Source: Armatimonadota bacterium
Lineage (GTDB): Bacteria; Armatimonadota; DTGP01; JAKQQT01
Assembly (NCBI GenBank): GCA_036504095.1
Contig: DASXVS010000080.1
Location: 242,691-306,690 of the forward strand
Length of the DNA: 64,000 nucleotides
Direction: 5' to 3'
Below are positions 1-7,440 of the stretch, in pieces. Numbering within the stretch: the first letter of the stretch is position 1; each line of letters begins with the position of its first letter. The position numbers and the translations under genes were made by a program. Under the pieces are notes generated by a model. The model saw only the letters and a list, made by a program, of their open reading frames with translations, did no database searches and was not told where the DNA came from.

Positions 1-1
1 G

Positions 2-850
2 GCGGCCGGCGCCAGCAAAGGAGAAGGCCTCGGCAACAAATTCCTGGCGCAGATCCGCGAGGTGGACGCCATCGTTCACGTGGTCCGGTGCTTCACCCTC
101 GCCGAAGAGCCGGACAAAGCGGTAGACGCCGTGGACGACATGGAAACCATGGAAATGGAACTCATCCTTGCCGACCTCCAGAGCGTGGGCAAGCAGATAC
201 AGAAGGCTGACCGTCCCGTCAAAAAGGGGGACAACGCGCCCAAATGGACGAAGTCGGAGCTTCAGGCGCTGGAGGCCCACCTCTCCGATGGCCAGCCGGC
301 CCGTACGCTCGCCCTGGGCGCCGAAAACCGTCGCGAGTTGTTCCTCCTCACTGACAAACCGGTCATTTACGCGGCCAACGTCCCGGAGGCGTTCGTTGCC
401 GGCGGCAGTCCGGACGCCGGGAAACTCCGCGCCGCACTGCCACAGGGCACGCACGTCATGGAGATCTCCGCGGCCATCGAGGCTGAACTCTCCGACCTCG
501 ACGAGGAGGAGGAGAAGGAATTCCTGGCGGATCTCGGTCTCGCGGAACCAGGCCTCAACCGCCTGATCCAACACGGTTACGACCTTCTTGGCCTGATGTC
601 GTTCCTCACGGCAGGCCGCGACGAGGTTCGCGCCTGGAGCATCCGCAAAGGCACACGCGCGCAGGACGCCGCCCGCGAGATCCACAGCGATATCGCCCGC
701 GGCTTCATCCGCGCCGAGATCATCTCGTTCGACGACCTGATGGCAACCGGCAGTTGGGCCGCCGCCAAGGAAAAGGGCCTCGCCCGCCTCGAAGGCCGCG
801 ACTACATCATGCTGGACGGCGACGTCGTGAACTTCCGGTTCCAGGTGTAG
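2..850 (+). CDS. ychF: YchF/OLA1-type ATPase, 3' part only
   Basis: The reading frame is open from the left edge of the window, so the start and the Walker A region lie outside. The visible part opens with AGASKGEGLGNKFLAQIREV and continues DAIVHVVRCF, the conserved block after the G3 motif of YchF/OLA1 proteins. It runs through the helical insert to the C-terminal TGS-like domain, ending in a block with GRDYIMLDGDVVNFRF that is diagnostic of the family. YchF is a cytoplasmic ribosome-associated P-loop protein that prefers ATP to GTP and is linked to stress and redox control of translation. An internal GTG at 62 could be mistaken for a start, but homology clearly extends upstream of it. No terminator is evident before the next gene. 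Confidence 0.95.
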   Translation, partial: AAGASKGEGLGNKFLAQIREVDAIVHVVRCFTLAEEPDKAVDAVDDMETMEMELILADLQSVGKQIQKADRPVKKGDNAPKWTKSELQALEAHLSDGQPARTLALGAENRRELFLLTDKPVIYAANVPEAFVAGGSPDAGKLRAALPQGTHVMEISAAIEAELSDLDEEEEKEFLADLGLAEPGLNRLIQHGYDLLGLMSFLTAGRDEVRAWSIRKGTRAQDAAREIHSDIARGFIRAEIISFDDLMATGSWAAAKEKGLARLEGRDYIMLDGDVVNFRFQV

Positions 851-906
851 TGTTGGATATTCGGCAGAGCCTCTGCTGTTAAGGCTTTGCCTGAAAGGAT
901 AACACG

Positions 907-1278
907 ATGGCGAATGCCTGGCGGGAACTCGTCCCGGAACTGCCCGTGGCCGATCTGGAGCGCGCGCTGAACCACTATCAGGGCACGCTGGGGTTCACAT
1001 TGCAGTGGGTGTATGAAGCACACGGTTTCGCCTCGGTTATCCGGGACGGTGTCCGCCTGTTCCTGCGCCGGCAGAACCCGCCCTTCGACGAAGTCGTCTG
1101 CAACTTCTACGTGGACGACGTGGATGCCGTCTACGCAGAGCTGGTCGCGAGCGGCGCCCATGTCTTGTGCGCGCCGGCGGACAAGCCCTGGGGCACGCGT
1201 GAATTCTCCTTCGATGACCCGGACCAGAACCTCTTCCGCGTCCACCGCCTGCTGAAAAAGGCGGATGAGGCGGCTTGA
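907..1278 (+). CDS. VOC (glyoxalase/bleomycin-resistance fold) protein
   Basis: A 123-aa protein that opens ELVPELPVADLERALNHYQ, the usual first beta-strand and helix of a VOC domain. It continues with GFTLQWVYEAHGFASVIRDG and ends with the GTREFSFDDPDQNLFRVHR block, where the last strand carries the glutamate or aspartate ligand in many members. The length equals one VOC half, so it should act as a homodimer. An AAGGATAAC stretch just before the ATG gives an acceptable ribosome-binding site. The family includes glyoxalases, antibiotic-binding proteins and dioxygenases, and the substrate cannot be read from the sequence. It stands alone between ychF and a convergent operon, with a hairpin at 1367-1407 downstream. 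Confidence 0.85.
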   Translation: MANAWRELVPELPVADLERALNHYQGTLGFTLQWVYEAHGFASVIRDGVRLFLRRQNPPFDEVVCNFYVDDVDAVYAELVASGAHVLCAPADKPWGTREFSFDDPDQNLFRVHRLLKKADEAA

Positions 1279-1366
1279 TGCCCGTGTCCGCAATCTGAAA
1301 AACCGCAGCATGCGACGCTGCAAGCGGAGACGACCACAAGGACACCCTGAGTGATGAAATCAGGTT

Positions 1367-1407
1367 GATGAACGATGAACCCCCTCATAGGGCGTTCATC
1401 GTTCATC
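1367..1407. terminator. 14-bp perfect hairpin between convergent genes
   Basis: GATGAACGATGAAC at 1367-1380 pairs perfectly with GTTCATCGTTCATC at 1394-1407 across a 13-nt loop. It lies between the VOC gene (+) and the stop of the TPR/HEWNH gene (-) at 1416, so it could end transcription in both directions. There is no clear T-run. It is built from the same GATGA words as the hairpin at 42034-42087, which suggests a dispersed repeat family. Confidence 0.6.
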
Positions 1408-1415
1408 GCTCATCG

Positions 1416-4013
1416 TTACGGCGCCAGCAGGTCTTCCTCGTCCACCGGCGGGTTGTTGCCCAGCCAGGTGTCGAGTACCAGCACGACGCGGCCGTTCAGA
1501 TTGTCTCCACGCGGCACGGTGTAGTAGCCGATTACACGGTCCGCATGGCTCTTGATGCCGCGCTTCGCAGCCTCCGGGGAGACCCTGGCGATGCTCGTGA
1601 ACGCTTCGTACATCTCGGGGCGGAGGAATACGAGATCGCGCGCCTGCGCGGCCCCCCTCTTGTATCGCAGAACCCCGACCATCTCTTTTGGCGAGAAGAA
1701 CCAGTTCAACTCGTTGTTCAGCGCGATTTCGTTCGGGTCCGCTTTGCCGTTGTGGAAGAGCCGCGCCGGTTTGAGCGTCGTGGGCTGGCCCGGATCGAAC
1801 AGCATTTCTTCCGATGCGTTCAGCTTGCTGTAGCCCGTGATCGCGCGGAGGTCCATGGTCGTCAAGTGCGGCAGCAGCCAGGTGTAGTCGTCCTTCACCT
1901 TGGCCCACTGGTAATACGTTGGCTTCGGGTTCTTCTGCTCTCCGAGCGTCGGAACGTGAGCCAGCAGCGATGCCTCGAACATCGACGGGCGTTTGGCCTG
2001 CCATTTCACGCCCTCAAGCGGTTCGTTCTGGAATCCGCAAAGGCGCATGCTGAAGCCCCACGAATCCGGGTTTCCATAGTAGAAGGGATGTGGCGGCGGC
2101 GGGTTAGATGTGAAGCGCGGCACGTTGCTTACCTGCATCAGCACGCTGTTCCATCCGCGTTTCAAGCCAAGGGCGCAGCATATTTGGTCTTTCTCCTGCG
2201 TCTCTTCCCACTTGCAGACGCTCCAGTACTGGCCGGGATACTGAAGCTGATTGTTCACCCAGATTTTAGCGTTGTCGTCGGCGCCATACCAGCAGCGCAC
2301 CTTCTGGTCCTTCGGCGACCAGACGTATGTGTGCGCAAACGAATAGGCTGCCTTGCGTCCATGCTCGATGGCGTACAGGTCAACGTACCCATCGACGGCG
2401 TTGGTGGACGCCCAAGTCGTGCTCACGCTCGGCACGTTCCGTGGCGAAAGAGGCGATTGCACCGCGAGGACCGCTGCGCGAAGTCGATTCTGGTCTTTCT
2501 CGGTCGTCGGTGTCGCCCCCGCATCCAGTGACGTAGGGTTCGATATCAGCCACTCGTCAATCCAGGGAGTCGTTGGTTTGTCGCTTCCGTGAATCGTGCG
2601 GTACATCCCCGGCGTCATGTAGTAGCGGTTGCAGGAGTGATGGCCCATGCCCATGCTGGAAATTGGCTCAAACCCGCACCAGTCGCTGCTGTGTGTGTCC
2701 GGCACGCCGATGCCCTGGCCGCTGAACGTCATCAGCCAGTCCAGGGTGTGATTCCATTCATGGTAGAGGACGTCCCATTCGCGCTGGCCAATGTTCACGT
2801 CGGCGCCACGGTTGGCGCCGCAGTCCGGCCCGATAGCGTCTGAAGCGCCCCAACCCGCGAATTTCATGAACGTCTCGATGGTGCCGGTTTCGAACAGGCC
2901 CTCGTAGGGCGCCGGGTCGTGTTCCATGGGCGCGCTGTTGTCGAACTCCCGGTCGTACTCGGCCCAGTTGTTGACCATCCGCATGGAGCCGCGGCTTGAC
3001 GCTTCGAACAGCGCCGTGCACCATTTCCATTTCAGTTTCGTCGCGGCGATCTGCTCGTCCGACATCGTAATGACTGTCGTGCCGCCCTTGCCGTCGCTCA
3101 CGCGCAGCTTCCGGAAGAGCGCGAGGTGGTTGCGGAACGTGTTGCTGTTCTTTCGGGGATATAGATCGGCCGCCTTCTGATAGTACGGGTAGACCTGTGC
3201 GAAGTTCATATCCAGGTCGCTGTGAACGTAACTGGCGGCGTCTCCAAGCATGTACCACGCGTCCGGGTTCTTCGGGTTGGCCTTGGTGGATGCCATGAAC
3301 GACTTCTCGGCCAACTCCCAGAAGCCGTTGACCATGCAGTACAGCCCCAGGTTGTAGTAAGCCTTCGCGTCGGTCTTCACGATCTTGGGGAATCGCGTCT
3401 CGGCATCGCACCAGCGGATCATATGGCGCGCGTACCGTGCCTGCTCGGTGGTGAGACGGTTCTTGAGCACGCGAATAAACCACTCGCTTGCTTCAGGGAG
3501 TTTTCCTGCGAGAAGTCGCTCCACGCCACACGCGTAGTAATTGGTTGTTTCTGCGGAACTCTTCCAGAGCGGCTGTGGGTCTCTGAGCCGTGGCCATACA
3601 CGCATATCATCCGAGAAGTAGAATCGATAGGCCTTGGGGAGAGCGCCCTTCGCGTCGGAAGTCACCTTGAGAGACGCTGGGGCCGCCGTTTCCGCACGTG
3701 GTATGAGGAACAGGTTTCCCCATAGCCGTACGCCATTCGTCACCTCAGCATCGACTGGCCCTACGGTCAGCACATACAAGTTTCCGGATGGGGTATCAAA
3801 GCGCGTCTTGCGCAGGGGTACATCGAACGTGACCGTGTTGCCTTCGCGCCGGAAGTTGTAGCGCTTCTCGCTGACCTTGTCACCGACGGTCAGCTTCCCG
3901 TTCGGCAGCCAGAAAGCGTAGCCGTCGTGCGGATTGGTCTCCGCGCGCGCACTGGCCGCCACCATCACCGCGATTCCGGCCATAACCGCCACGGCCCTGA
4001 TTATCCGCATCAT
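1416..4013 (-). CDS. Large secreted TPR protein with HEWNH metallopeptidase-like motif
   Basis: 865 aa from the ATG at 4013, chosen because GAAAGGA lies about 8 nt upstream and a signal peptide follows (MRIIRAVAVMAGIAVMVA, then SARAE). Frames open further upstream only read through the 4043-4164 repeat. Residues about 215-290 look like TPR helices (AYYNLGLYCMVNGFWELAEK). Residues 418-422 are HEWNH, which fits the HExxH zinc-protease signature, followed by a His/Cys-rich stretch (GMGHHSCNRYY). The segment around VRCWYGADDNAKIWVNNQ resembles the beta-sandwich that accompanies many secreted glycan enzymes. It is last in the operon after the TIM-barrel gene. Family and substrate are unknown; peptidase activity is inference from the motif. 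Confidence 0.8.
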   Translation of the reverse strand: MMRIIRAVAVMAGIAVMVAASARAETNPHDGYAFWLPNGKLTVGDKVSEKRYNFRREGNTVTFDVPLRKTRFDTPSGNLYVLTVGPVDAEVTNGVRLWGNLFLIPRAETAAPASLKVTSDAKGALPKAYRFYFSDDMRVWPRLRDPQPLWKSSAETTNYYACGVERLLAGKLPEASEWFIRVLKNRLTTEQARYARHMIRWCDAETRFPKIVKTDAKAYYNLGLYCMVNGFWELAEKSFMASTKANPKNPDAWYMLGDAASYVHSDLDMNFAQVYPYYQKAADLYPRKNSNTFRNHLALFRKLRVSDGKGGTTVITMSDEQIAATKLKWKWCTALFEASSRGSMRMVNNWAEYDREFDNSAPMEHDPAPYEGLFETGTIETFMKFAGWGASDAIGPDCGANRGADVNIGQREWDVLYHEWNHTLDWLMTFSGQGIGVPDTHSSDWCGFEPISSMGMGHHSCNRYYMTPGMYRTIHGSDKPTTPWIDEWLISNPTSLDAGATPTTEKDQNRLRAAVLAVQSPLSPRNVPSVSTTWASTNAVDGYVDLYAIEHGRKAAYSFAHTYVWSPKDQKVRCWYGADDNAKIWVNNQLQYPGQYWSVCKWEETQEKDQICCALGLKRGWNSVLMQVSNVPRFTSNPPPPHPFYYGNPDSWGFSMRLCGFQNEPLEGVKWQAKRPSMFEASLLAHVPTLGEQKNPKPTYYQWAKVKDDYTWLLPHLTTMDLRAITGYSKLNASEEMLFDPGQPTTLKPARLFHNGKADPNEIALNNELNWFFSPKEMVGVLRYKRGAAQARDLVFLRPEMYEAFTSIARVSPEAAKRGIKSHADRVIGYYTVPRGDNLNGRVVLVLDTWLGNNPPVDEEDLLAP

Positions 4014-4042
4014 GCTTTGCATCCTTTCACTCAACTGGTAGT

Positions 4043-4164
4043 GTCGGCGTCCTCGCCGACAAACCTCTGTCGGCGTCCTCGCCGACAAACCTCTGTCGAC
4101 GCCTCGCCGACAAACCCTGGTCGGCGTCCTCGCCGACAAACCCTGGTCGGCGTCCTCGCCGACA
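4043..4164. repeat. Five tandem 26-bp units, each a small hairpin
   Basis: Five copies of a unit of about 26 bp begin at 4043, 4069, 4095 (25 bp, one base shorter), 4120 and 4146 (truncated). Each carries the inverted repeat GTCGGCG-TCCT-CGCCGAC; the third copy reads GTCGACG with one T missing. The units are joined by AAACCTCT or AAACCCTG. The array fills most of the gap between the TIM-barrel gene (stop 4196) and the start of the TPR/HEWNH gene (4013). Transcribed in the operon direction it would give a row of GC hairpins in the leader. There are no spacers, so it is not CRISPR. Confidence 0.9.
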
Positions 4165-4195
4165 TTAGCGTGCGTCCGATCACTACGGCATCAAA

Positions 4196-5437
4196 CTAGT
4201 CAAGCCGATACAGCGCCCCTGAACCGGCCGGGAGGCGTTCGGACCACACCAAACCGCCATTCTGGCGGCGGGCCGCAACTCGTTTTCCGCCCGGCAGCCG
4301 TGTGACGGCGGAGCTTTCCCCATTAGGCAGTTGAATCCGCGTCTCAACGTCCCGCGCCGAAACAGTGTCCAGATTGACGGTGAAAACGTACCGTCTGCCC
4401 TTTCTGTCCTTGAGATAATGAGTCGTTGCGTGGGGGCGTGTATCCTCCGGCGAGGCAATCGGCGTCAATCTCAGCAGCGTCGGCTCCAGCGCGCGGGTCT
4501 CCTTCGTGAGCCGGCCGACCTCCTCCCAACGGGCATCGCCGTCGCCATCGGTGTCGATGAGGCCGGACATCATCTCGCCCTTGGCCTTGTTCCAGTATTC
4601 GGTCTGGTACAGGAACCAGAACAGGCCTTTGCTGCCCGAAGCCAGGGCCAGGTACGTCATGCACCGGATTTCGCCCGGCGTTGGGAACCTGTGGATTCCG
4701 GTGATGGCGTGGACCTGCATCACCGCCCAGGACGCGGCGCCGGTTTTCGCGCACGCGAGCCCCGCCTTGGTCGCCACCCGCTCGAAATCGCGCATAGCGG
4801 CGACGTCGCCCAGCGGGGTACCGACGCCGATGGGATACCGGTCGAACGCCGCAACGTCGCTTCCGGTTGTCTTCAAAAACTCGTCGAAGCCGTCAGCGCC
4901 GATGAGGCAAGTAAACGGCTTGAGGCGGCGCGCGTAGGCTTTCAACCCTTTGGCCACCTCGGCATATCGCGGAAAGGTGCCCGGCGGCGGCTCATCCAGA
5001 AGTTGCACGCGCCACAACGCCGCATGGTCCATCACCGGCCGGAGGTCGCGGGTGAGCGTCGCGTTGATCGCCGCCTCGGAGACCGGTTTCCCGCCGCGAA
5101 TCATGGTTCCGAGATCCCCGCCCTCTTTGTTGACCTCGATGATGAGTTTCACGTCCGCCGACCGCGCCGCATCGAGGATCGCCTGATGGTGATCCGGCGG
5201 GGTGTTCGGGACGACGGCGCAGTTGATGCCGTGCGCCGCCATATCCCTGAAGTGCTTCAGATAGATCGGCGCGGCCAGCGCGGGATCGGCGGGGATGAGG
5301 TCGTCGCGGAACGCGCCGACGCCGCCCTCATACCAAACGCCCAGCGGGAACTCGGGCCCTTTCCCTGCCGCCGTCGCCCGAACGCAGTAAAACGCTGCGA
5401 ACGCCGCCAGCATCGCACTCTTCCAGGATTTAGTCAT
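4196..5437 (-). CDS. Secreted glycosidase-like TIM-barrel protein
   Basis: 413 aa with an N-terminal signal peptide (SAMLAAFAAFYCVRATAAG). The body alternates strands and helices as in a TIM barrel: EFPLGVWYEGGVGAF, HGINCAVVPNTPP, VKLIIEVNKEG, WRVQLLDEPPPGTFPRY (a DEP motif in a position where glycosidase barrels often carry an acid), then GSKGLFWFLYQTEYWNKAKG. A small C-terminal beta domain follows (RRYVFTVNLDTVSARDVETR). This layout resembles GH42-like or GHL-type enzymes, but I do not recognise the exact family. Its ATG overlaps the stop of the DUF4185 gene by 4 nt, so the two are translationally coupled. Catalytic function is inferred. Confidence 0.75.
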   Translation of the reverse strand: MTKSWKSAMLAAFAAFYCVRATAAGKGPEFPLGVWYEGGVGAFRDDLIPADPALAAPIYLKHFRDMAAHGINCAVVPNTPPDHHQAILDAARSADVKLIIEVNKEGGDLGTMIRGGKPVSEAAINATLTRDLRPVMDHAALWRVQLLDEPPPGTFPRYAEVAKGLKAYARRLKPFTCLIGADGFDEFLKTTGSDVAAFDRYPIGVGTPLGDVAAMRDFERVATKAGLACAKTGAASWAVMQVHAITGIHRFPTPGEIRCMTYLALASGSKGLFWFLYQTEYWNKAKGEMMSGLIDTDGDGDARWEEVGRLTKETRALEPTLLRLTPIASPEDTRPHATTHYLKDRKGRRYVFTVNLDTVSARDVETRIQLPNGESSAVTRLPGGKRVAARRQNGGLVWSERLPAGSGALYRLD

Positions 5438-6639
5438 CGCTTCAATGTCACTTTCAGGAGTTGCAGCCAGTAGCGCTGCTGGTCAACGTAAGTTATGTAC
5501 ACAATCCGCCCGCCGTCTTCCGCCAGTTCAGGGTGTTCCTTCCCGGCGTAGCACGGGTTCTTCTGGAGCGCCTGCCTCGGAGCGCCGATATCCGCGATCT
5601 TGGTGAACGGTCCCCACGGGTGCGGCGCCAGGCTGAGGCGGATGCGGTCGTCCAGGATCACGTTGTGCACGGCGAGGTAGCCTCCGAGGTAGCGGTTGTA
5701 TGCGACCGACAGCTCGCTCGGGAAATCGCGCAACCCTTGGACGTCGGCCGCGTCTTCCTGCTTTCTGCTCCACGATGGCTTATCCGGCGATCCGCTGAAG
5801 TACTCATACGCCTCGGGATCAGTTACATCTGTTTTTCGGACTCGGGCGAGGCGGGCGGAACTGCCCGGCCTGTCGTCGTGCGCTCCATACACGTACAGCC
5901 AATCGCCGCCGTCCAGCGTCGCATTCCCGTATACTGTGGCGCCCGGCGCGTTCGGCCACATCCACTCTCGGCCCTTTGGGTGAAGCCGGTCGAAACGGAT
6001 GGCCTCCGGCTTCGAGGTATCCGCCACGCATAGCCCCCAACCGTTGCACCGAAAATTGTAGACACCATCGCCGAGAATGCTGATGCCCGAATAGTACAGA
6101 TAGAGCCGTTTCGTGGCGGCGTCGTACCAGGAGCCTCCGGGCCAGAGCCGGGTATCGTCCTTCTCACGGTTCGCCAGCGGGATCAACTGCCGCGCCAGTC
6201 CCGTCTGCGGGTTTGTCAGGAACCCGTAGCGTTTCAATGGCGCGGTCCCCTTCCCTGTCGGAACCAGCAGACCGCAGTTGCTCACGTTGCCGACATACGG
6301 CTTCTCCGGCTTACTGGGATCGAGGAGGAACACATCGCCGAAGATCCAGAGCGTCTTGTCGCCGATGGGCGACGAAAACCCGGCGTCCGTCCCGCTCACC
6401 CCGGCCGGATTGTCCGTGAAAAGCAGCCCGCCATTTTCAACCGCGACCACGGATGGCGCGGCATGGGCGGAAGCGGCGAGGAAAATGGAAACGAGGAAAC
6501 GGGGAAACGAGGAAATGAGCCAGCGAGCTAGACAGCCAGCGGAGCAACGAGTCAATGTCCTTCCATTGACTCGTTGACCCATTTCCTCATTGCCCCCATT
6601 TCCCAGTTTCTCAATTTCCCCGTTTCCCCGTTTGCTCAT
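5434..6639 (-). CDS. Secreted DUF4185 beta-propeller-like protein
   Basis: 401 aa as drawn. The mature part (from about residue 60: SVVAVENGGLLFTDNPAG, GDKTLWIFGDVFLLDP, LWPGGSWYDAATKRLYLYYS, LAPHPWGPFTKIADIG) matches the DUF4185 style, a five-bladed-propeller-type domain common next to glycoside hydrolases. The signal peptide (FPRFLVSIFLAASAHA) is preceded by about 45 unusual residues encoded by an octamer-like repeat. The start at 6639 is supported by GAGGGG about 8 nt upstream, but an internal start is possible. Next in the operon is the TIM-barrel gene, with a 4-nt overlap. A sugar-binding or hydrolase role is inferred from context. Confidence 0.8.
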   Translation of the reverse strand: MSKRGNGEIEKLGNGGNEEMGQRVNGRTLTRCSAGCLARWLISSFPRFLVSIFLAASAHAAPSVVAVENGGLLFTDNPAGVSGTDAGFSSPIGDKTLWIFGDVFLLDPSKPEKPYVGNVSNCGLLVPTGKGTAPLKRYGFLTNPQTGLARQLIPLANREKDDTRLWPGGSWYDAATKRLYLYYSGISILGDGVYNFRCNGWGLCVADTSKPEAIRFDRLHPKGREWMWPNAPGATVYGNATLDGGDWLYVYGAHDDRPGSSARLARVRKTDVTDPEAYEYFSGSPDKPSWSRKQEDAADVQGLRDFPSELSVAYNRYLGGYLAVHNVILDDRIRLSLAPHPWGPFTKIADIGAPRQALQKNPCYAGKEHPELAEDGGRIVYITYVDQQRYWLQLLKVTLKR

Positions 6640-6650
6640 TTCCTCATCCC
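6482..6650. repeat. Octamer-like inverted repeat covering a signal-peptide region
   Basis: The left arm (6482-6519) is a run of purine-rich words such as GAGGAAAC and GGGGAAAC. The right arm (about 6579-6650) is the complementary run, with words such as CATTTCCT and CCCCGTTT. Between them AACGAGTCAATG (6546-6557) and CATTGACTCGTT (6564-6575) form a perfect 12-bp stem with a 6-nt loop. Both arms fall inside the N-terminal codons of the DUF4185 gene; the left arm encodes its hydrophobic signal segment. A similar purine-rich run occurs at 63796-63832. Confidence 0.8.
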
Positions 6651-6652
6651 CT

Positions 6653-6701
6653 CACTGGCGGGCGTTCAGCCCGATCTCCACGCTGCCGTTGCTGTTGTTG
6701 G
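6653..6701 (-). pseudogene. 3' remnant of a second pectate-lyase-like gene
   Basis: Read on the minus strand this stretch encodes NNSNGSVEIGLNARQ and a TGA stop at 6653-6655. The intact gene at 7441-8673 ends NNSNGSVEIGLNAKG. The shared block (6662-6701 against 7451-7490) is 38/40 identical. Both differences in it, and a third just beyond it at the alanine codon, are silent third-position changes. That pattern says this was once a translated paralog rather than a fresh duplication. Nothing upstream matches beyond two more similar codons. The stop codon of the 227-aa gene (6702-6704) overlaps the junction. Confidence 0.8.
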
Positions 6702-7385
6702 CTATACACTTGGGAAAGCAGCCCTCGTTACTGGCAAGCGTTCTTCCCTAGCGATCCTAACCGCCCAATCGGCGAGACGCCTGAGCTGATCACTTGGTAA
6801 CTCTCTGAGAAGTACTGACCACAAGGGAGCTGCTGCAATGCTGTCCGCAGTCTGGATGATTTGCGATCTTACGTCGAACCAGTCGGAATAGCGGGATGCC
6901 ACCATCGGGTCCCATTCCGAACGCGATCTTTCCAGGAGATCATCGACCTCATCCCTTAGGATGCATGAATGGGTTACCCGCTGACGTATCAGCACCCTAA
7001 CCCACGCGTATTCCTCTTCACATAGCGGATCGCGGCTGTTCTGCTCGGCGGCTTCCCACACATCTCGAAGCTTGAGGAACAACATCATCCAAACCCAGCG
7101 GCGAACCGACTCGATTTCTCTTGGGAACGCCATTTTCCGCCAGTGTGCAATGGCGCCCACCATAGGCTTGCCAAGTTCTGCCTGTGCACCGCGCACTGAG
7201 TTTTGCAGACCGTCGAGGTCAATGTCATCATCGTGAAAGGACGACAGGAGTTTCTTTCTGGCCCAGTCGCGTAACTCCACGGTAAGAAAACCATCAACGG
7301 CTAGCTCTGGAGCAAGATACCGCGTCACATCAGTGCTCAGAAGGAACAAAGCGGGAAGATGAATCAGATCAGCGCGTTTCGCCAT
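6702..7385 (-). CDS. Hypothetical protein inserted in the glycan operon
   Basis: 227 aa, with AAGGG about 9 nt before the ATG. There is no signal peptide. It is rich in Trp and Arg, with charged helices such as IESVRRWVWMMLFLKLRDVW and LIRQRVTHSCILRDEVDDLL, so it is probably a cytoplasmic alpha-helical protein. I recognise no family. Base composition is visibly less GC-rich than its neighbours, and its contents do not fit a secreted polysaccharide operon. Its stop codon falls on the junction with the pectate-lyase remnant at 6653-6701, so the C-terminus may have been fixed by the join. Transfer or replacement is the likely history; function is unknown. Confidence 0.7.
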   Translation of the reverse strand: MAKRADLIHLPALFLLSTDVTRYLAPELAVDGFLTVELRDWARKKLLSSFHDDDIDLDGLQNSVRGAQAELGKPMVGAIAHWRKMAFPREIESVRRWVWMMLFLKLRDVWEAAEQNSRDPLCEEEYAWVRVLIRQRVTHSCILRDEVDDLLERSRSEWDPMVASRYSDWFDVRSQIIQTADSIAAAPLWSVLLRELPSDQLRRLADWAVRIAREERLPVTRAAFPSV

Positions 7386-7440
7386 AGCTTACACCCTTTC
7401 ATACACGTGGGGAGCCGTCTCCGAGTGCTCCCTCCGCCCC

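Noticed and set aside
4014..4139. An N-terminal extension of the HEWNH protein starting at 4139
   Set aside because: The added residues are only the translation of the 26-bp hairpin units; a signal peptide and ribosome-binding site start at 4013.
4043..4164. A CRISPR array
   Set aside because: The units abut with no unique spacers, and each unit is itself a hairpin.
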